Assembly: GCA_000403215.2 (NCBI GenBank)
Contig: KE159549.1
Coordinates: forward strand, 461,999-525,998
Direction: 5' to 3'
Origin: Lachnospiraceae bacterium A4
Lineage (GTDB): Bacteria; Bacillota; Clostridia; Lachnospirales; Lachnospiraceae
DNA: 64,000 nt
Shown here: positions 8,058 to 16,993 of the stretch, one piece after another
Numbering within the stretch: position 1 is the first letter of the stretch
How the letters are laid out: each line of letters starts with the position of its first letter
The notes under the pieces: generated by a model
Seen by the model: only the letters and a program-made list of their open reading frames with translations
Told to the model about the DNA's origin: nothing
The model's database searches: none
Position numbers and translations under genes: made by a program

Positions 8058-8543
8058 TCACACTCCCTTCATGGATTCATCTGCCGCCTGATGTAAAATG
8101 TTTTCATCAAATCCGGCACTTTTGTAGCCTGTCATAATCGTCTCAAGATATCCCGTGGATGGGATGCCGTAAGGATGATTTTCCTCATTCATGATGTAGG
8201 CCATTGCAGAAATCTGTCTGTCATTCAAGATGATTCTTAAAGTCTCTTTGCGGTAAAGATATGGCCAGCCCTCATAGCGGTCAAGAGCCTGCTCATCCTG
8301 TGGGCGGAGTTTCCAGACCAGGACTGGTACATAATATCCGGGGCTGCGTTCAATGGTAGCAACCGCAGAACCGTTAGCCCCACGGAACATCAGCCGCCAG
8401 TTCTTCAGGATTATCTGTCCGGCTACCTCTGCGGTGGGGCAGCGATGTGCCATCTGTGTGAGGTTTAAGTTGGAACCATAGGCGATATAAAATCTTTCCG
8501 CATGATGATTCAGGTTACTGGTTTTAGCTGGATTATTCTTCAT
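8058..8543 (-). CDS. Gamma-glutamylcyclotransferase-like protein
   Basis: 161 residues from the ATG at 8543, with GGAGG upstream; it overlaps the amidoligase stop by 11 bp. The signature FYIAYGSNLNLTQM (phosphate-binding YGSNL loop) is followed by the conserved RGANGSAVATIE and a Glu-containing DRYEGWPYLYRKE segment, where the catalytic acid is expected. The family cyclises gamma-glutamyl amines or peptides to release 5-oxoproline. Coupling to an amidoligase suggests that one enzyme adds and the other removes an amide-linked group on a peptide or cell-wall target (inference). Confidence 0.88.
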   Translation of the reverse strand: MKNNPAKTSNLNHHAERFYIAYGSNLNLTQMAHRCPTAEVAGQIILKNWRLMFRGANGSAVATIERSPGYYVPVLVWKLRPQDEQALDRYEGWPYLYRKETLRIILNDRQISAMAYIMNEENHPYGIPSTGYLETIMTGYKSAGFDENILHQAADESMKGV

Positions 8544-9495
8544 TGCTGTTTCCTCCACTTTCTACATGATGTGTGTCAATATGGCTTCTGACATTCTCAC
8601 GCGAACCATACCGCCAGGCAGCATTGCCATCAAGGTGCTTGTACAGATGTTCCCGGCAGCTCTTAAACTCATCACCGATAAAGCCGATGCGGTTTAAGTA
8701 GGTGCGCATGGCAAAACGTTCATTCTCTTCCTGGACTTTATGGTATCTGGCACTTTTCTGTGTCAGTGCCTGATGATTAAGCGCCAGGGCAAGGACAACA
8801 TATGCCCTGATTTTTCCGGCATGCAGTGTGCCGTTAAACCCCCTGAGTTCTACAGTGTGATTTCCATGGAAGAAACTGTGCAGGTTCAGAAAGTGATAAC
8901 GGCTGTCATGATAATGCGTATTCCGGTTACGGGGATATCCCTCGTACCAGATATTCTCAACCTGCTTGAGGGATACGGGTTTTACCTTGTTAATCCTCTC
9001 TACCAGATAGGCATCCATCTTTTTGCAATACCTTATCCTTTCCGGCGCAATCTGCAAGGCCTTATAGAACAGGTCATTGCGGCTGGCAATGATATTGATG
9101 AAGTTGCGGATGCTTCTGGTCGTGTGTTCGTTTCCGTCCAGATGGATATGGATACCGCAGGAGTTATTGCAAAATCCTCCGGCCTTCCTCAGCCTCCTGG
9201 CCAGTCCCTGCAAGGTGTCAATGTCCTCGCGGTAAAGCAGGATGGGGCTGACTAACTCCACACTATATTTGTTGTTAGCGGCGATAATCTGTCCGTTCTC
9301 TTTGCGCTGGCATTTGAGACTTCCATCATACATGAACTTCCAGATTCTCCCGTCTTCAGCCCGGACTTCGTAGACTTCATAATATCCGCCCGTAAAGCTG
9401 GCGCTGCATCCGAGATAGCCTGCGGCGGTTTCTGCCGCTTTCTGACGGGTAATACCCGTAAATTCGATTTCGATCCCAAAACTCTTAGTAAACAT
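8533..9495 (-). CDS. Amidoligase family enzyme (Amidoligase_2)
   Basis: 320 residues. FGIEIEFTGITRQKA at the N-terminus, GIHIHLDGNEHT in the middle and HTVELRGFNGTLHAGKI near residue 220 are the metal- and ATP-binding motifs of the glutamine-synthetase-like amidoligase fold. The enzyme is expected to form amide bonds using ATP. In published genome-context analysis such genes sit in phage and conjugative islands with cyclotransferases and are thought to modify peptides or peptidoglycan. The C-terminal 'RTYLNRIGFIGDEFK' block also occurs in the virulence-type protein. AAAGGAGGG precedes the ATG. Confidence 0.9.
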   Translation of the reverse strand: MFTKSFGIEIEFTGITRQKAAETAAGYLGCSASFTGGYYEVYEVRAEDGRIWKFMYDGSLKCQRKENGQIIAANNKYSVELVSPILLYREDIDTLQGLARRLRKAGGFCNNSCGIHIHLDGNEHTTRSIRNFINIIASRNDLFYKALQIAPERIRYCKKMDAYLVERINKVKPVSLKQVENIWYEGYPRNRNTHYHDSRYHFLNLHSFFHGNHTVELRGFNGTLHAGKIRAYVVLALALNHQALTQKSARYHKVQEENERFAMRTYLNRIGFIGDEFKSCREHLYKHLDGNAAWRYGSRENVRSHIDTHHVESGGNSNEE

Positions 9496-9774
9496 TTGGC
9501 TCTGCCCTCCTTTTTTTGCAGCCTGATGTCAGTCGCTAAGAGGGCATCCTGCGATGCACCTCATGAACTGAGCGCACCGTAGCTGCCAAAACTGTTAATT
9601 GGTTACTTTTAGCTTATAATCCTGATACCTCCTCTCAAACTCATTTATTCTGCCAGTTTGTCCAGATAAGACAGCAGGCATTGTATTTTGCGGTATATAG
9701 CTATAAAAAATGAGTAATATTGCCGCGCATATACCGCTGTTATAAGAAGCCGGCTACAAGTTAGCGCCTTGTCA

Positions 9775-10167
9775 TTATGGTAATCCCTCCCCGTAACGGC
9801 TGAGATTGTAGCAGTCCCGTCCGCAGTATCGGCGATTTTTATTTCCAAAACTGATAAACTTTTCTCCGCACTGGCGGCAGGTCAGGATATATGGCTGTTT
9901 ATGCCGGCTGTGATTCCACCACGCATAGCGGCACTGGTCGCAACAGAAAATTCTTTTTCTGCCCCCGGAAATCTCGATAAGCGGTTTCCCGCAGTTTTTG
10001 CACGCAGCAACATCTGTATCCTTCATAGGAAGTGGTTTAAGGCCGCTGCGGCGGCAGATTGATTTAACTGTATTTTTGGACATGAGCAGCGATTCCGCAA
10101 TTTCTGCATATGGCTGTCCCTGCTGGTACAGTGTCAGGACTGCCTGTTTCTTTATCTCCGGTGTCAT
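9775..10167 (-). CDS. HTH plus zinc-ribbon regulatory protein
   Basis: 130 residues. Residues about 1-45 are a sigma-70 region 4 / resolvase-like HTH (LTLYQQGQPYAEIAESLLMS, then KNTVKSICRR). Two zinc modules follow: CKNCGKPL...FCCDQCRYAWW and CRQCGEKF...RYCGRDC. It is a probable DNA-binding regulator of the conjugative operon, frequently seen upstream of amidoligase genes in related elements. AAAGGAG precedes the ATG. It is separated from the amidoligase by 279 bp of non-coding sequence in which I see no other gene. Confidence 0.75.
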   Translation of the reverse strand: MTPEIKKQAVLTLYQQGQPYAEIAESLLMSKNTVKSICRRSGLKPLPMKDTDVAACKNCGKPLIEISGGRKRIFCCDQCRYAWWNHSRHKQPYILTCRQCGEKFISFGNKNRRYCGRDCYNLSRYGEGLP

Positions 10168-10316
10168 ATCGATTCTCCTTTCTCATTACCACTGCAAAAT
10201 AATATAAATCATATAGATTTTCTCAATCCTGTCACCAAGTAGCATGTGCCCAAGCCCTGGGCGCAGCTAAACGGGTAAAGACCGGATTACCTGACAGAAG
10301 TTGTTTTGCTTTCCGC

Positions 10317-10643
10317 CTATTTTCTGTCCTTTATTTCTAGCTCCAGCCTGAGCAGATGCCTGCAAAGTTCGTCTGCCTCTTTGGCTGTTTTATAGTCCCC
10401 ATTTTTTAATGCTTCATAGAAAGCTTCCCGTAGAAACGTGGTCAGACTGTTACAGTCAAGTGTGATATCTACATCAGCCTGCAGCAGTATTCCAGACACT
10501 TTTTCTATAATCAGCGCATCTATGTTTTTCATACGACAGTATTCTTCGCGGGGATAGCATTCATTTATAAAAGCAATGATTCTTTCGTTTAGCATGGCTA
10601 TGCTGCCCAGCAATGAAATAGCCTGGTTAGTAGTTGTTCGCAT
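10317..10643 (-). CDS. Helical hypothetical protein of the conjugative operon
   Basis: 108 residues with AAAGGAG before the ATG. It is all-alpha by composition, with no Cys pairs, HTH or membrane segment. An acidic middle region surrounds DVDITLDCNSLTTFLREAFY. No family is recognised. It lies between the Replic_Relax gene and the HTH-zinc protein in the same direction, so it belongs to the transfer/replication operon. The short C-terminal Lys/Arg-rich end could contact DNA or a partner, but nothing specific supports that. Confidence 0.6.
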   Translation of the reverse strand: MRTTTNQAISLLGSIAMLNERIIAFINECYPREEYCRMKNIDALIIEKVSGILLQADVDITLDCNSLTTFLREAFYEALKNGDYKTAKEADELCRHLLRLELEIKDRK

Positions 10644-10761
10644 AGTTGTCTCCTTTGGATTAGATTAATTACTAAAAATTGAATCAAGCAAAACGGCTTT
10701 CCTGTTCTGGGTTCTGTCTGCCCGTTTAGCTGCGCCAGAGGTTTGAGCACAGTCAGATGAT

Positions 10762-11712
10762 CTAGCACAGCATGTCTCCTTCGCCTCCCTGACGGATAAG
10801 TTCTTCCAGTTCTTCAGCAGTGATTACCGCAAACAGTCGTGGCTGTTTATCAAAAGCTGCGCGGATATGTTCCAGCAGATGCTGCTTTCTGTCTGTGTCC
10901 GGCACAATCCAGACAGTTAAGGGAAAGACACCTGATTCTTTCTGTTCCAGACCACTGCGGTAATACTGGTGGTATCTTCTGCATTTTTCTATCACTTTGG
11001 TGGGCGATTCCGTATCGAGGTCAATTTCCAGAAACCAGCGGTCTTCATATTCACCGGATACCGTAATGGCATAAAGGTCAGGTTTAAGGGAAAGGCATAT
11101 TCCTCTTTCACTGTAAGACCGCCAGCATTCCGGCTCCGGCTGTAACTCAGCCAGCTCCATCTGATATTTACGGCATAGTTCCGTAAGCTGTATGGAAACT
11201 TCGGCAACTGCAAGGGTGTGTGCCAGAAAATAGGGGGAAGGCTCAAAGAAACGTCTGTTTGCCGCCTCCTTCTGGTCATGTAGCCGCAGTAGTCGTTCTC
11301 CGGCATGGGAAAGATACCAGATAAGCGAACCCGACCCAGCCCTCACTCCGCCAATCCGCCGGGATAAAGTGTCAATCAGTCCTAATTCTTTTAGCTTTTT
11401 GAGGCAGCGGCTGGCAGCTCTCAGGGCGGCGGTAGAAGTAGCAGTCTCCGTGAACACCAGTCTCTGCACCTGCCCCGTCATCAGGTAGCGGTGCCGCTGG
11501 ATAGCAAGAAGCGCCTTCTTATCTTGGGCTTTCAGGCATGCGTCCAGTTCCTCAAGCTGCCGACGGGAAAGCCGGTGCCTCCCACCAGCGGGAGTATCAG
11601 TAGCAGAAGGGGGATTACAATATGAATCGCATACCTTATATCGGGAAAAGTCCGTAAGCTGGGGCTTTCTGGGTTCTGTTTTACTGTCCTGGCTGGTCAT
11701 ACGGTTAGTCAT
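10762..11712 (-). CDS. Replication-relaxation family protein (Replic_Relax)
   Basis: 316 residues from the ATG at 11712, which overlaps the coupling-ATPase stop as ATGA. Residues about 60-140 form a winged HTH (RHRYLMTGQVQRLVF, then LKKLKELGLIDTLSRR). A middle FLAHTLAVAEVSIQL helix and a nuclease-like beta region (RWFLEIDLDTES) follow. This is the Replic_Relax pattern of Firmicute mobile elements, where the protein relaxes or nicks plasmid or ICE DNA for rolling-circle replication and transfer. Pairing with the HerA/VirD4-like ATPase supports a role at oriT. Confidence 0.82.
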   Translation of the reverse strand: MTNRMTSQDSKTEPRKPQLTDFSRYKVCDSYCNPPSATDTPAGGRHRLSRRQLEELDACLKAQDKKALLAIQRHRYLMTGQVQRLVFTETATSTAALRAASRCLKKLKELGLIDTLSRRIGGVRAGSGSLIWYLSHAGERLLRLHDQKEAANRRFFEPSPYFLAHTLAVAEVSIQLTELCRKYQMELAELQPEPECWRSYSERGICLSLKPDLYAITVSGEYEDRWFLEIDLDTESPTKVIEKCRRYHQYYRSGLEQKESGVFPLTVWIVPDTDRKQHLLEHIRAAFDKQPRLFAVITAEELEELIRQGGEGDMLC

Positions 11713-13869
11713 AAGCGCTTCCTCCTTCCAATAGCTGCGCCCTCCCATTCCTCTTCGGGAATACATCCATCGGCAAACATTTTGAGGTATTCTTCTTCAA
11801 CCTGGCTGGAGGGTATGCCATAAGCTGATTGGCTCAGGGCTTTAAGCTCGGCCGCCTCCCTGATGGCGGGGTTGGGCGGTAGAGTGCGCCCCCTCACCCA
11901 GCCGGTATTACGTCCGCCGGACTGGAATGAAGTATAAATCTCATAACGTGGTAAGCTCATAAAATCTTCTGGCGTCAGTTCTGGTGCCATCGCCGCAAAA
12001 TCTTTTGCATCCTTAGCATTTAATCCGAACACAATTTTGTTCCTGGCATTCGCATCAATTCCTGCCCGTATTTCTGTAGGCAGCTGGTCGCGGTACTGAT
12101 GAGCCAGTGTCAGTGCCATGCCGAGTCCTCTGGCCTGGGCTAATGCGTCCGACAAGTCTGTAGGAAGGCTGAGGTAATTCTGCAGCTCATCTATATACTC
12201 CAACAATGTGCCTGCGCTCCGGCGGCACGTTTGCCCGCGAAAGTGCCAGTGTCCAGGTTAAGCCGACAATGAGGCTGCCGATGAGCCGGGCTGATTCACT
12301 CCCTATCAGACTTTTGTTCAAGGGTACGAGTACAATTCTGCGTTTATGGAACAGGTCTGTCAGATTGAACTTTGGTTTTGCCTGTCCGAGGACACTGCGC
12401 AGCCCTTTGCGGAATAAGAGCTGGCGCAGCTTGTTTAGGACAGGTTCGATCCACTGGCGGCGCTCAGTCTCCCTAAGGGCATCAAACTGCTCCCAGAATG
12501 GGCAAAGAGCAACTTTGTCTTTCACCTGGCCGGTGATTTTTTGGCGAAAAACGTCATCTGTGAGTAAAGGCGGCAGCCAGAGAAGTGTAGCGCCGTCTAT
12601 ATCCGCCAGTGTTATCAAGGCAGCGCTGAGCACATCCTGGATCCTTACACCCCATGAGTCTGACCATATTTCTTTCAGGACACCCAAAACGGCATCGGCA
12701 ATTAAAGCCGGATTTCCATAGTCCCTGAATGCCAGAGGGTTAAAGCCTGCCGGGCAAGGATCGGATGGGTCGAGTACTACCACCTCATCTGTCCGCTTTT
12801 CTGGAATTCTAGCCAAGATATCATTAACCATATCTGTTTTGGGATCAATGACGAGTACACTCCGTCCAGCCCTGATATCCGCTAAAATCAGATGCTGCAT
12901 CGCTGTGGATTTACCGCTGCCCGTCGGTCCGATCAAATGTACGTGTTCCAGTCCATCACGTGGAGAGATACTGAGTTTTTTAGGTGCTGCGATATCCATG
13001 CTGATGGCGAAACTGCGGTCATTCTGTAAATTAGTTGTAGTCCTGTACCATTCAGGCGGCAATGTCAGTTTAGGGTGAAGTCCCGGAAGTCCGGGCAGTT
13101 CTTCCTCGCCTGTCGGAAGTAGCAGGAAGTTTGCCAGTTCTTTAATTGATAATCGTAAAGGGAAGTGCCAGGGGATATGGGCAGTGTTGAGATGAATGGG
13201 GTTTTCTACTTCTTCACTGATTCGTACCCCGGCGGATTCCAAGACTTTAAGGGCACTGATGATACTTCGACAGTGCGTAGCGGCTCCGCTTCCAGCAGAT
13301 CCAATCCGTACTATAGTCTGGAAAGCCTGCTGTTCGGCTTTCTCTCTGATGGTTTTACGTCTCTCTGCTGAGGCTTTTTCTACATCTCCAAGTATGACAC
13401 TGAGCCACGAGGCATGGGGGTCAGACAGGTTGTTCGAAACTGGGGAGGGGGCATAAGCCCGTCCCAGAATTACCTGTAATACCGTTTCTGCATCTCCCTT
13501 ACTTTCTGACAGTGCCGCCAGTCCTGCCCGTACCACCGCTTTGGTCATGTCCGTCCGAAGCGATAGTGACGGATGACTGATTTTGAGCTGTCTTGCAGTA
13601 TCGACTAAAGAACGGTCATTTACACGGATGTTGCTAAACTGGACTTCCCCATGTGCTTTAAAGACTGCTTCAATACTGTGAATGTATTGCTGGTCAGCTC
13701 CCAGAAGATAACTGACTGTACCTTTTCTCCCTCTTACTTCTAAGATGACTGCTCCACGGGGCGAGAGGGCGGCCAGATGGGAAAGAACTTCCCAGACAGT
13801 TTCCAGTTCATAAGGTCTGTGTAAGTAGACCTCCCTCCAGCAGATGTTTTCTATTTTGTGTTTTCTCAT
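11709..13869 (-). pseudogene. Conjugative coupling ATPase (VirD4/HerA-like), frameshifted at Walker B
   Basis: A protein of about 720 residues in two frames. The N-terminal frame (ATG 13869, GGAGTGGGTT upstream) has a substrate domain and Walker A GPTGSGKST at about residues 312-320. It stops at 12187 just after RRHIVGVY. The adjacent frame resumes with IDELQNYL and runs to 11709. The intact sequence would be HIVGVYIDELQ, the Walker B strand with its Asp-Glu. The break falls in a TA repeat (GTATATAGATGAG) and fits loss of one TA. It would pump DNA at the mating pore. As read the ATPase is dead unless frameshifting or a sequencing error is involved. Confidence 0.85.
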
Positions 13870-13885
13870 AACCCACTCCTTTCTG

Positions 13886-14083
13886 CTACCATTTTCCCAT
13901 GCCGCTGCGGATGAACTTCCAGATGCGCCAGCCGATAATGATAGCAAGCAATATGGCGGCAATAATTAGCAGTACCGGCCAGATTTCTATCAGAATGTTG
14001 ATGCCTGCGCGGATTAAGAGAATACTGAGCAGGAAGATAAAAGCACATTCCAGCAGGCGGTTTAATAATCCTTTGGGCTCCAA
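13886..14083 (-). CDS. Small two-helix membrane protein
   Basis: 65 residues starting at TTG 14083, with AGGAGGTG upstream. An ATG nearby opens a different, non-hydrophobic frame. Two membrane segments are clear: CAFIFLLSILLIRAGI and VLLIIAAILLAIIIGW, then a basic tail. Equivalent tiny membrane proteins precede coupling ATPases in Gram-positive conjugation operons and may anchor the ATPase at the membrane. It sits 17 bp upstream of that gene. Function is inferred from position only. Confidence 0.7.
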   Translation of the reverse strand: MEPKGLLNRLLECAFIFLLSILLIRAGINILIEIWPVLLIIAAILLAIIIGWRIWKFIRSGMGKW

Positions 14084-14086
14084 GCA

Positions 14087-14698
14087 TTACACCTCCTTTT
14101 TTATGGCTTTATCACTGTAATGCGGTACAGGATAGCCCGGAATTATGATGTCGGAATCAATCTCATTCCCCCAGACATCCCAGTCAAAATGATGACAGCG
14201 ACGACGGGCGAATAGTTCAAGATAAGGTCCGTCGGACAAACGTTCGATTAAAGCAAACTGCTCTTCTGGCTTATGGCTGTGTTCCTGCTGTGGAGCGAAT
14301 AGCCAGTTGGGTTGGGCATGGAATTTGACAGGAGCTTTCCCACGGGTGGCAAAGAGAAGTGTTTCACTGGCATTGCGAACATAGTTTCCTAGTCCAAGAC
14401 GTGGTTTGATCCAATAAATCGGACTGCGGAAAGTAAATCCCCAAGCCTTAATGACATCCAGTCCTTCTTGCAACAGGCCATTTGGCACCCATAGATATAG
14501 GTGGGCATTTTCTTCACATAAACTAGCCACTGGCATAGCTTTGATGCGGTCAACTGGCATCAGTTCATAATGGCTTTCTGCACTGCGTCTGTTGTATTTT
14601 CCCCTTTGATTTATGTCCCAAGGCGGGTCAGCCATGACTGTCTTATATTTCTTGATAGAGTGATTTTTGTATTCTGCGCTGGTAATAATTTTTTCCAT
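14087..14698 (-). CDS. MT-A70 family N6-adenine DNA methyltransferase
   Basis: 203 residues from the ATG at 14698 (AAAGGAG upstream). The catalytic DPPW lies at residues 24-27, followed by the conserved SHYELMPVDRIKAMPV and LYLWVPNGLL segments and the C-terminal ELFARRRCHHFDWDVWGNE block typical of the IME4/MT-A70 branch. It transfers a methyl group from S-adenosylmethionine to adenine N6 in a short DNA motif. There is no partner restriction nuclease, so it is probably an orphan methylase protecting or marking the mobile element on entry to a new host. Confidence 0.9.
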   Translation of the reverse strand: MEKIITSAEYKNHSIKKYKTVMADPPWDINQRGKYNRRSAESHYELMPVDRIKAMPVASLCEENAHLYLWVPNGLLQEGLDVIKAWGFTFRSPIYWIKPRLGLGNYVRNASETLLFATRGKAPVKFHAQPNWLFAPQQEHSHKPEEQFALIERLSDGPYLELFARRRCHHFDWDVWGNEIDSDIIIPGYPVPHYSDKAIKKEV

Positions 14699-14885
14699 GT
14701 AATCTCCTTTCTGATTGAATGGCTTTTGACGGTAGTTTAGCCAAAAGCCATTCAAAACAAAAACATAGGCTGTAACAGTTTCTTTTGCGATAAGACATGT
14801 TATAACAGATGTAAAAACATCAATAAGGTGTTATAAATAATGATGTTGTAATAATGTCTTAAAGCTGTTGACGAAAGCACAGTTG

Positions 14886-15119
14886 TCATCTTTTCCTGCT
14901 GCTATGTCCGTCCCAGAGATTGCCTTCACGGCAAGCTTCGTTGAGCATGGAAAGATAAGTGTCAAAGCTCTCGGCCTGTAGGATAAACTGGTCCTCCAGC
15001 GCTTTCTCCAGCTCCCGGTTTTCTTCCTGCATTTGTGCGTATCCGCTATAGTAAGACAACAGGATAATAGCTAGCAGTAGGAAGATGCCTAGCACCACCA
15101 GAATGATAGCACATACCAT
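14886..15119 (-). CDS. Single-pass membrane protein with coiled coil
   Basis: 77 residues from the ATG at 15119 (GGGGAGGTG upstream). One N-terminal membrane helix (VCAIILVVLGIFLLLAIILL) is followed by an acidic helix (MQEENRELEKALEDQ) likely to form a coiled coil. It begins 4 bp after the preceding gene, so the two are one transcript. No family is recognised; its place at the head of the transfer operon fits a mating-apparatus or anchor role (inference). Confidence 0.65.
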   Translation of the reverse strand: MVCAIILVVLGIFLLLAIILLSYYSGYAQMQEENRELEKALEDQFILQAESFDTYLSMLNEACREGNLWDGHSSRKR

Positions 15120-15123
15120 AGTT

Positions 15124-15438
15124 TCACCTCCCCTCAATCATCTCGATGGCTCTCTGCGCATAGGCATCCAGCATGGCCTGATAGTGGTCATTGCCCCTTG
15201 GTGAAACACTGCCCAGATGATCTGCCATAGCTGCCAGCATGCCGCAGTTCTGCATTGCCGACTGTGTAGTCAGAGCTAGGCATTTGTCGCTTCCGATCTG
15301 AAGCATGGCATTCTTGACCATCATGCTCCCAGTGCGCGATGACATCATCGGTTCAATGGTGCGCCTTGGAAAAGTCTCAATGACCTCTCCTCTAAAGACC
15401 TGCTGGTTGGTTGATGTGCTGCTGTTTGCTTTACTCAT
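15124..15438 (-). CDS. First gene of the leftward operon, hypothetical
   Basis: 104 residues from the ATG at 15438, with a strong AAAGGAGG site. The Ser/Thr-rich start is followed by a helical region rich in Met, Ala and Gln (LTTQSAMQNCGMLAAMADHL). There is no HTH, Cys cluster or membrane helix. No family is recognised. As the promoter-proximal gene it is probably highly expressed and co-transcribed with the membrane protein downstream. Confidence 0.6.
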   Translation of the reverse strand: MSKANSSTSTNQQVFRGEVIETFPRRTIEPMMSSRTGSMMVKNAMLQIGSDKCLALTTQSAMQNCGMLAAMADHLGSVSPRGNDHYQAMLDAYAQRAIEMIEGR

Positions 15439-15593
15439 AAGCAAAACCTCCTTTGATTAATTTATCAAGGTTCTAAATTTTCCCTGATAATAAGAAGTCA
15501 CTAAAATTCCGGAATTTTTAACTTAGTAGATCAAAAAAATTAGAAAAGTTTTTAAGTTGATAAGAAAAATAATATAGAAATGATATATTTAGA

Positions 15594-15622
15594 ACAAAAA
15601 AGAGACACAGAAAGTGCCTCTT
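15594..15622 (-). terminator. Terminator of the leftward surface-protein gene
   Basis: On the minus strand, AAGAGGCAC and GTGTCTCTT pair (one mismatch) and are followed by TTTTTTG, 13 bp past the stop of the gene at 15635-16951. Confidence 0.8.
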
Positions 15623-15634
15623 AAAATATTTGAG

Positions 15635-16951
15635 TTAATCCTTACTATTACTATGTGAGGATAAATGTTTTAGATGTTGTGTTCTGCGGAATAAAATAAT
15701 GATAATTATAACGCAAATCGCTATGGATACCAGTAGCCCTGTTGATATGGTCCGAAAAACTATATCATTATAAACAACTATGCTGGCATAATCCTGAATT
15801 ATTGTAGAACCAACACCAGACTGTCCCCAAGTTACGATGGTGTTTGAGCCAGCAACTAAGTTATCGTCAACCACTTCAGCGGTAAACATTACAAAGGCAT
15901 TAGATCCAGATGTGTAGTCACCAAGTAGCAACCCATCTTCACTAACTAAGGAATCACCATTAATGGTGGCACCGTTGGGATAGGCTGCATCCATCAATTT
16001 AATTGAACCTGGGACATAGCGCAGATTAGCTGGCAAAATATCACGCATAGTCACACCATTCTGCTGTAAATCGCTAGTATTTTTGTATTGAGTCTGAATC
16101 TGTATTTTGTCTCCAACATCAGCAGCAATAACATCCTGCCATTCCTTGTCTCCTAAGAGACGGACTTTAGTTTCTACCATAAAATCATAATCAAAAACTG
16201 CTTTAACTTTTATTGTTATGCCACAATCATACTGATAACAGCCTGGGATACGACCATCAAGTTTATCGTAGCCAATCAAAGTACCGCCAGTAGTTGCATT
16301 AGTAACAATTTCGTCGCTAAGAGTTAACCCGCCTTTACCGATACTATTGTTCTCGAGAAGAGCGGATCCGTAGACATACTCCAAATGGAAATCCTGGTCA
16401 CTTTTGAAAACCACAGAATCCCAGTACTCGCTTGGAGTGGCATTAGATGAACTGATATAGCCAGTCACTTTAACTTCTGTCGTAGACTGAGATGGAATGC
16501 TAAACGCAACCTTGGTGTTTTCCGCAACAGCATCTTCACCATTTGGGTTGTTATTATGTACAAAAGCGCGGATTATGTAAGTTTGCCCATCTTTAACTTC
16601 GATTTCGTTGGCATTCCAAATTGTTTCCTTAGTAGCACCTATCCATGTACCATCAGCTCTCTGGAAACATTCCCGTGTACCGACAAAATTTTTCTCATGA
16701 CCGATTACACTGTCAGAGATACTGTTAAAAACAATTGTTCCAGGATAATTTTCGCTTTCCTTGTAATTTTGTCCATCCGAGATTTCAGTGGCACCGATAG
16801 CACCATTATTGATTTCGTCTATAGTATAATCTGGACGGCCACCGCCATTATCGCCCCAAGCAAAGGATTTTATAGGTATTAATATTACCATAAAAGTGAC
16901 GGTTACTGCAGCAATATGAATGCCGAGGCTAATCTTTTTCATAATCATCAT
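15635..16951 (-). CDS. Secreted, membrane-anchored surface protein (Saccharibacteria-like family)
   Basis: 438 residues. An N-terminal signal segment (ISLGIHIAAVTVTFMVILIP) is followed by the pattern WGDNGGGRPDYT, TIVFNSISDSVIGHEKNFVG and RAFVHNNNPNG, then a DUF11-like domain (ILPANLRYVPGSIKL). A C-terminal membrane helix (LLVSIAICVIIIIILFRR) and a short basic tail complete it. I associate this 'FNSISD..IG.E.NFV' architecture with surface proteins of Saccharibacteria and of some Clostridia. It is probably exposed on the cell surface with beta-sandwich domains. A shorter paralogue lies at 20374-21003. It has its own terminator. Confidence 0.75.
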   Translation of the reverse strand: MMIMKKISLGIHIAAVTVTFMVILIPIKSFAWGDNGGGRPDYTIDEINNGAIGATEISDGQNYKESENYPGTIVFNSISDSVIGHEKNFVGTRECFQRADGTWIGATKETIWNANEIEVKDGQTYIIRAFVHNNNPNGEDAVAENTKVAFSIPSQSTTEVKVTGYISSSNATPSEYWDSVVFKSDQDFHLEYVYGSALLENNSIGKGGLTLSDEIVTNATTGGTLIGYDKLDGRIPGCYQYDCGITIKVKAVFDYDFMVETKVRLLGDKEWQDVIAADVGDKIQIQTQYKNTSDLQQNGVTMRDILPANLRYVPGSIKLMDAAYPNGATINGDSLVSEDGLLLGDYTSGSNAFVMFTAEVVDDNLVAGSNTIVTWGQSGVGSTIIQDYASIVVYNDIVFRTISTGLLVSIAICVIIIIILFRRTQHLKHLSSHSNSKD

Positions 16952-16993
16952 TTTCCTTTCGAAATTATATAATTAATGAGAAAAAGCTATGTA

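Noticed and set aside
13866-14087. 73-residue Arg/His-rich reading frame overlapping the small membrane protein
   Set aside because: It has no membrane or domain character and lies in another frame of the two-helix protein, which has matching hydrophobic pattern and ribosome site.
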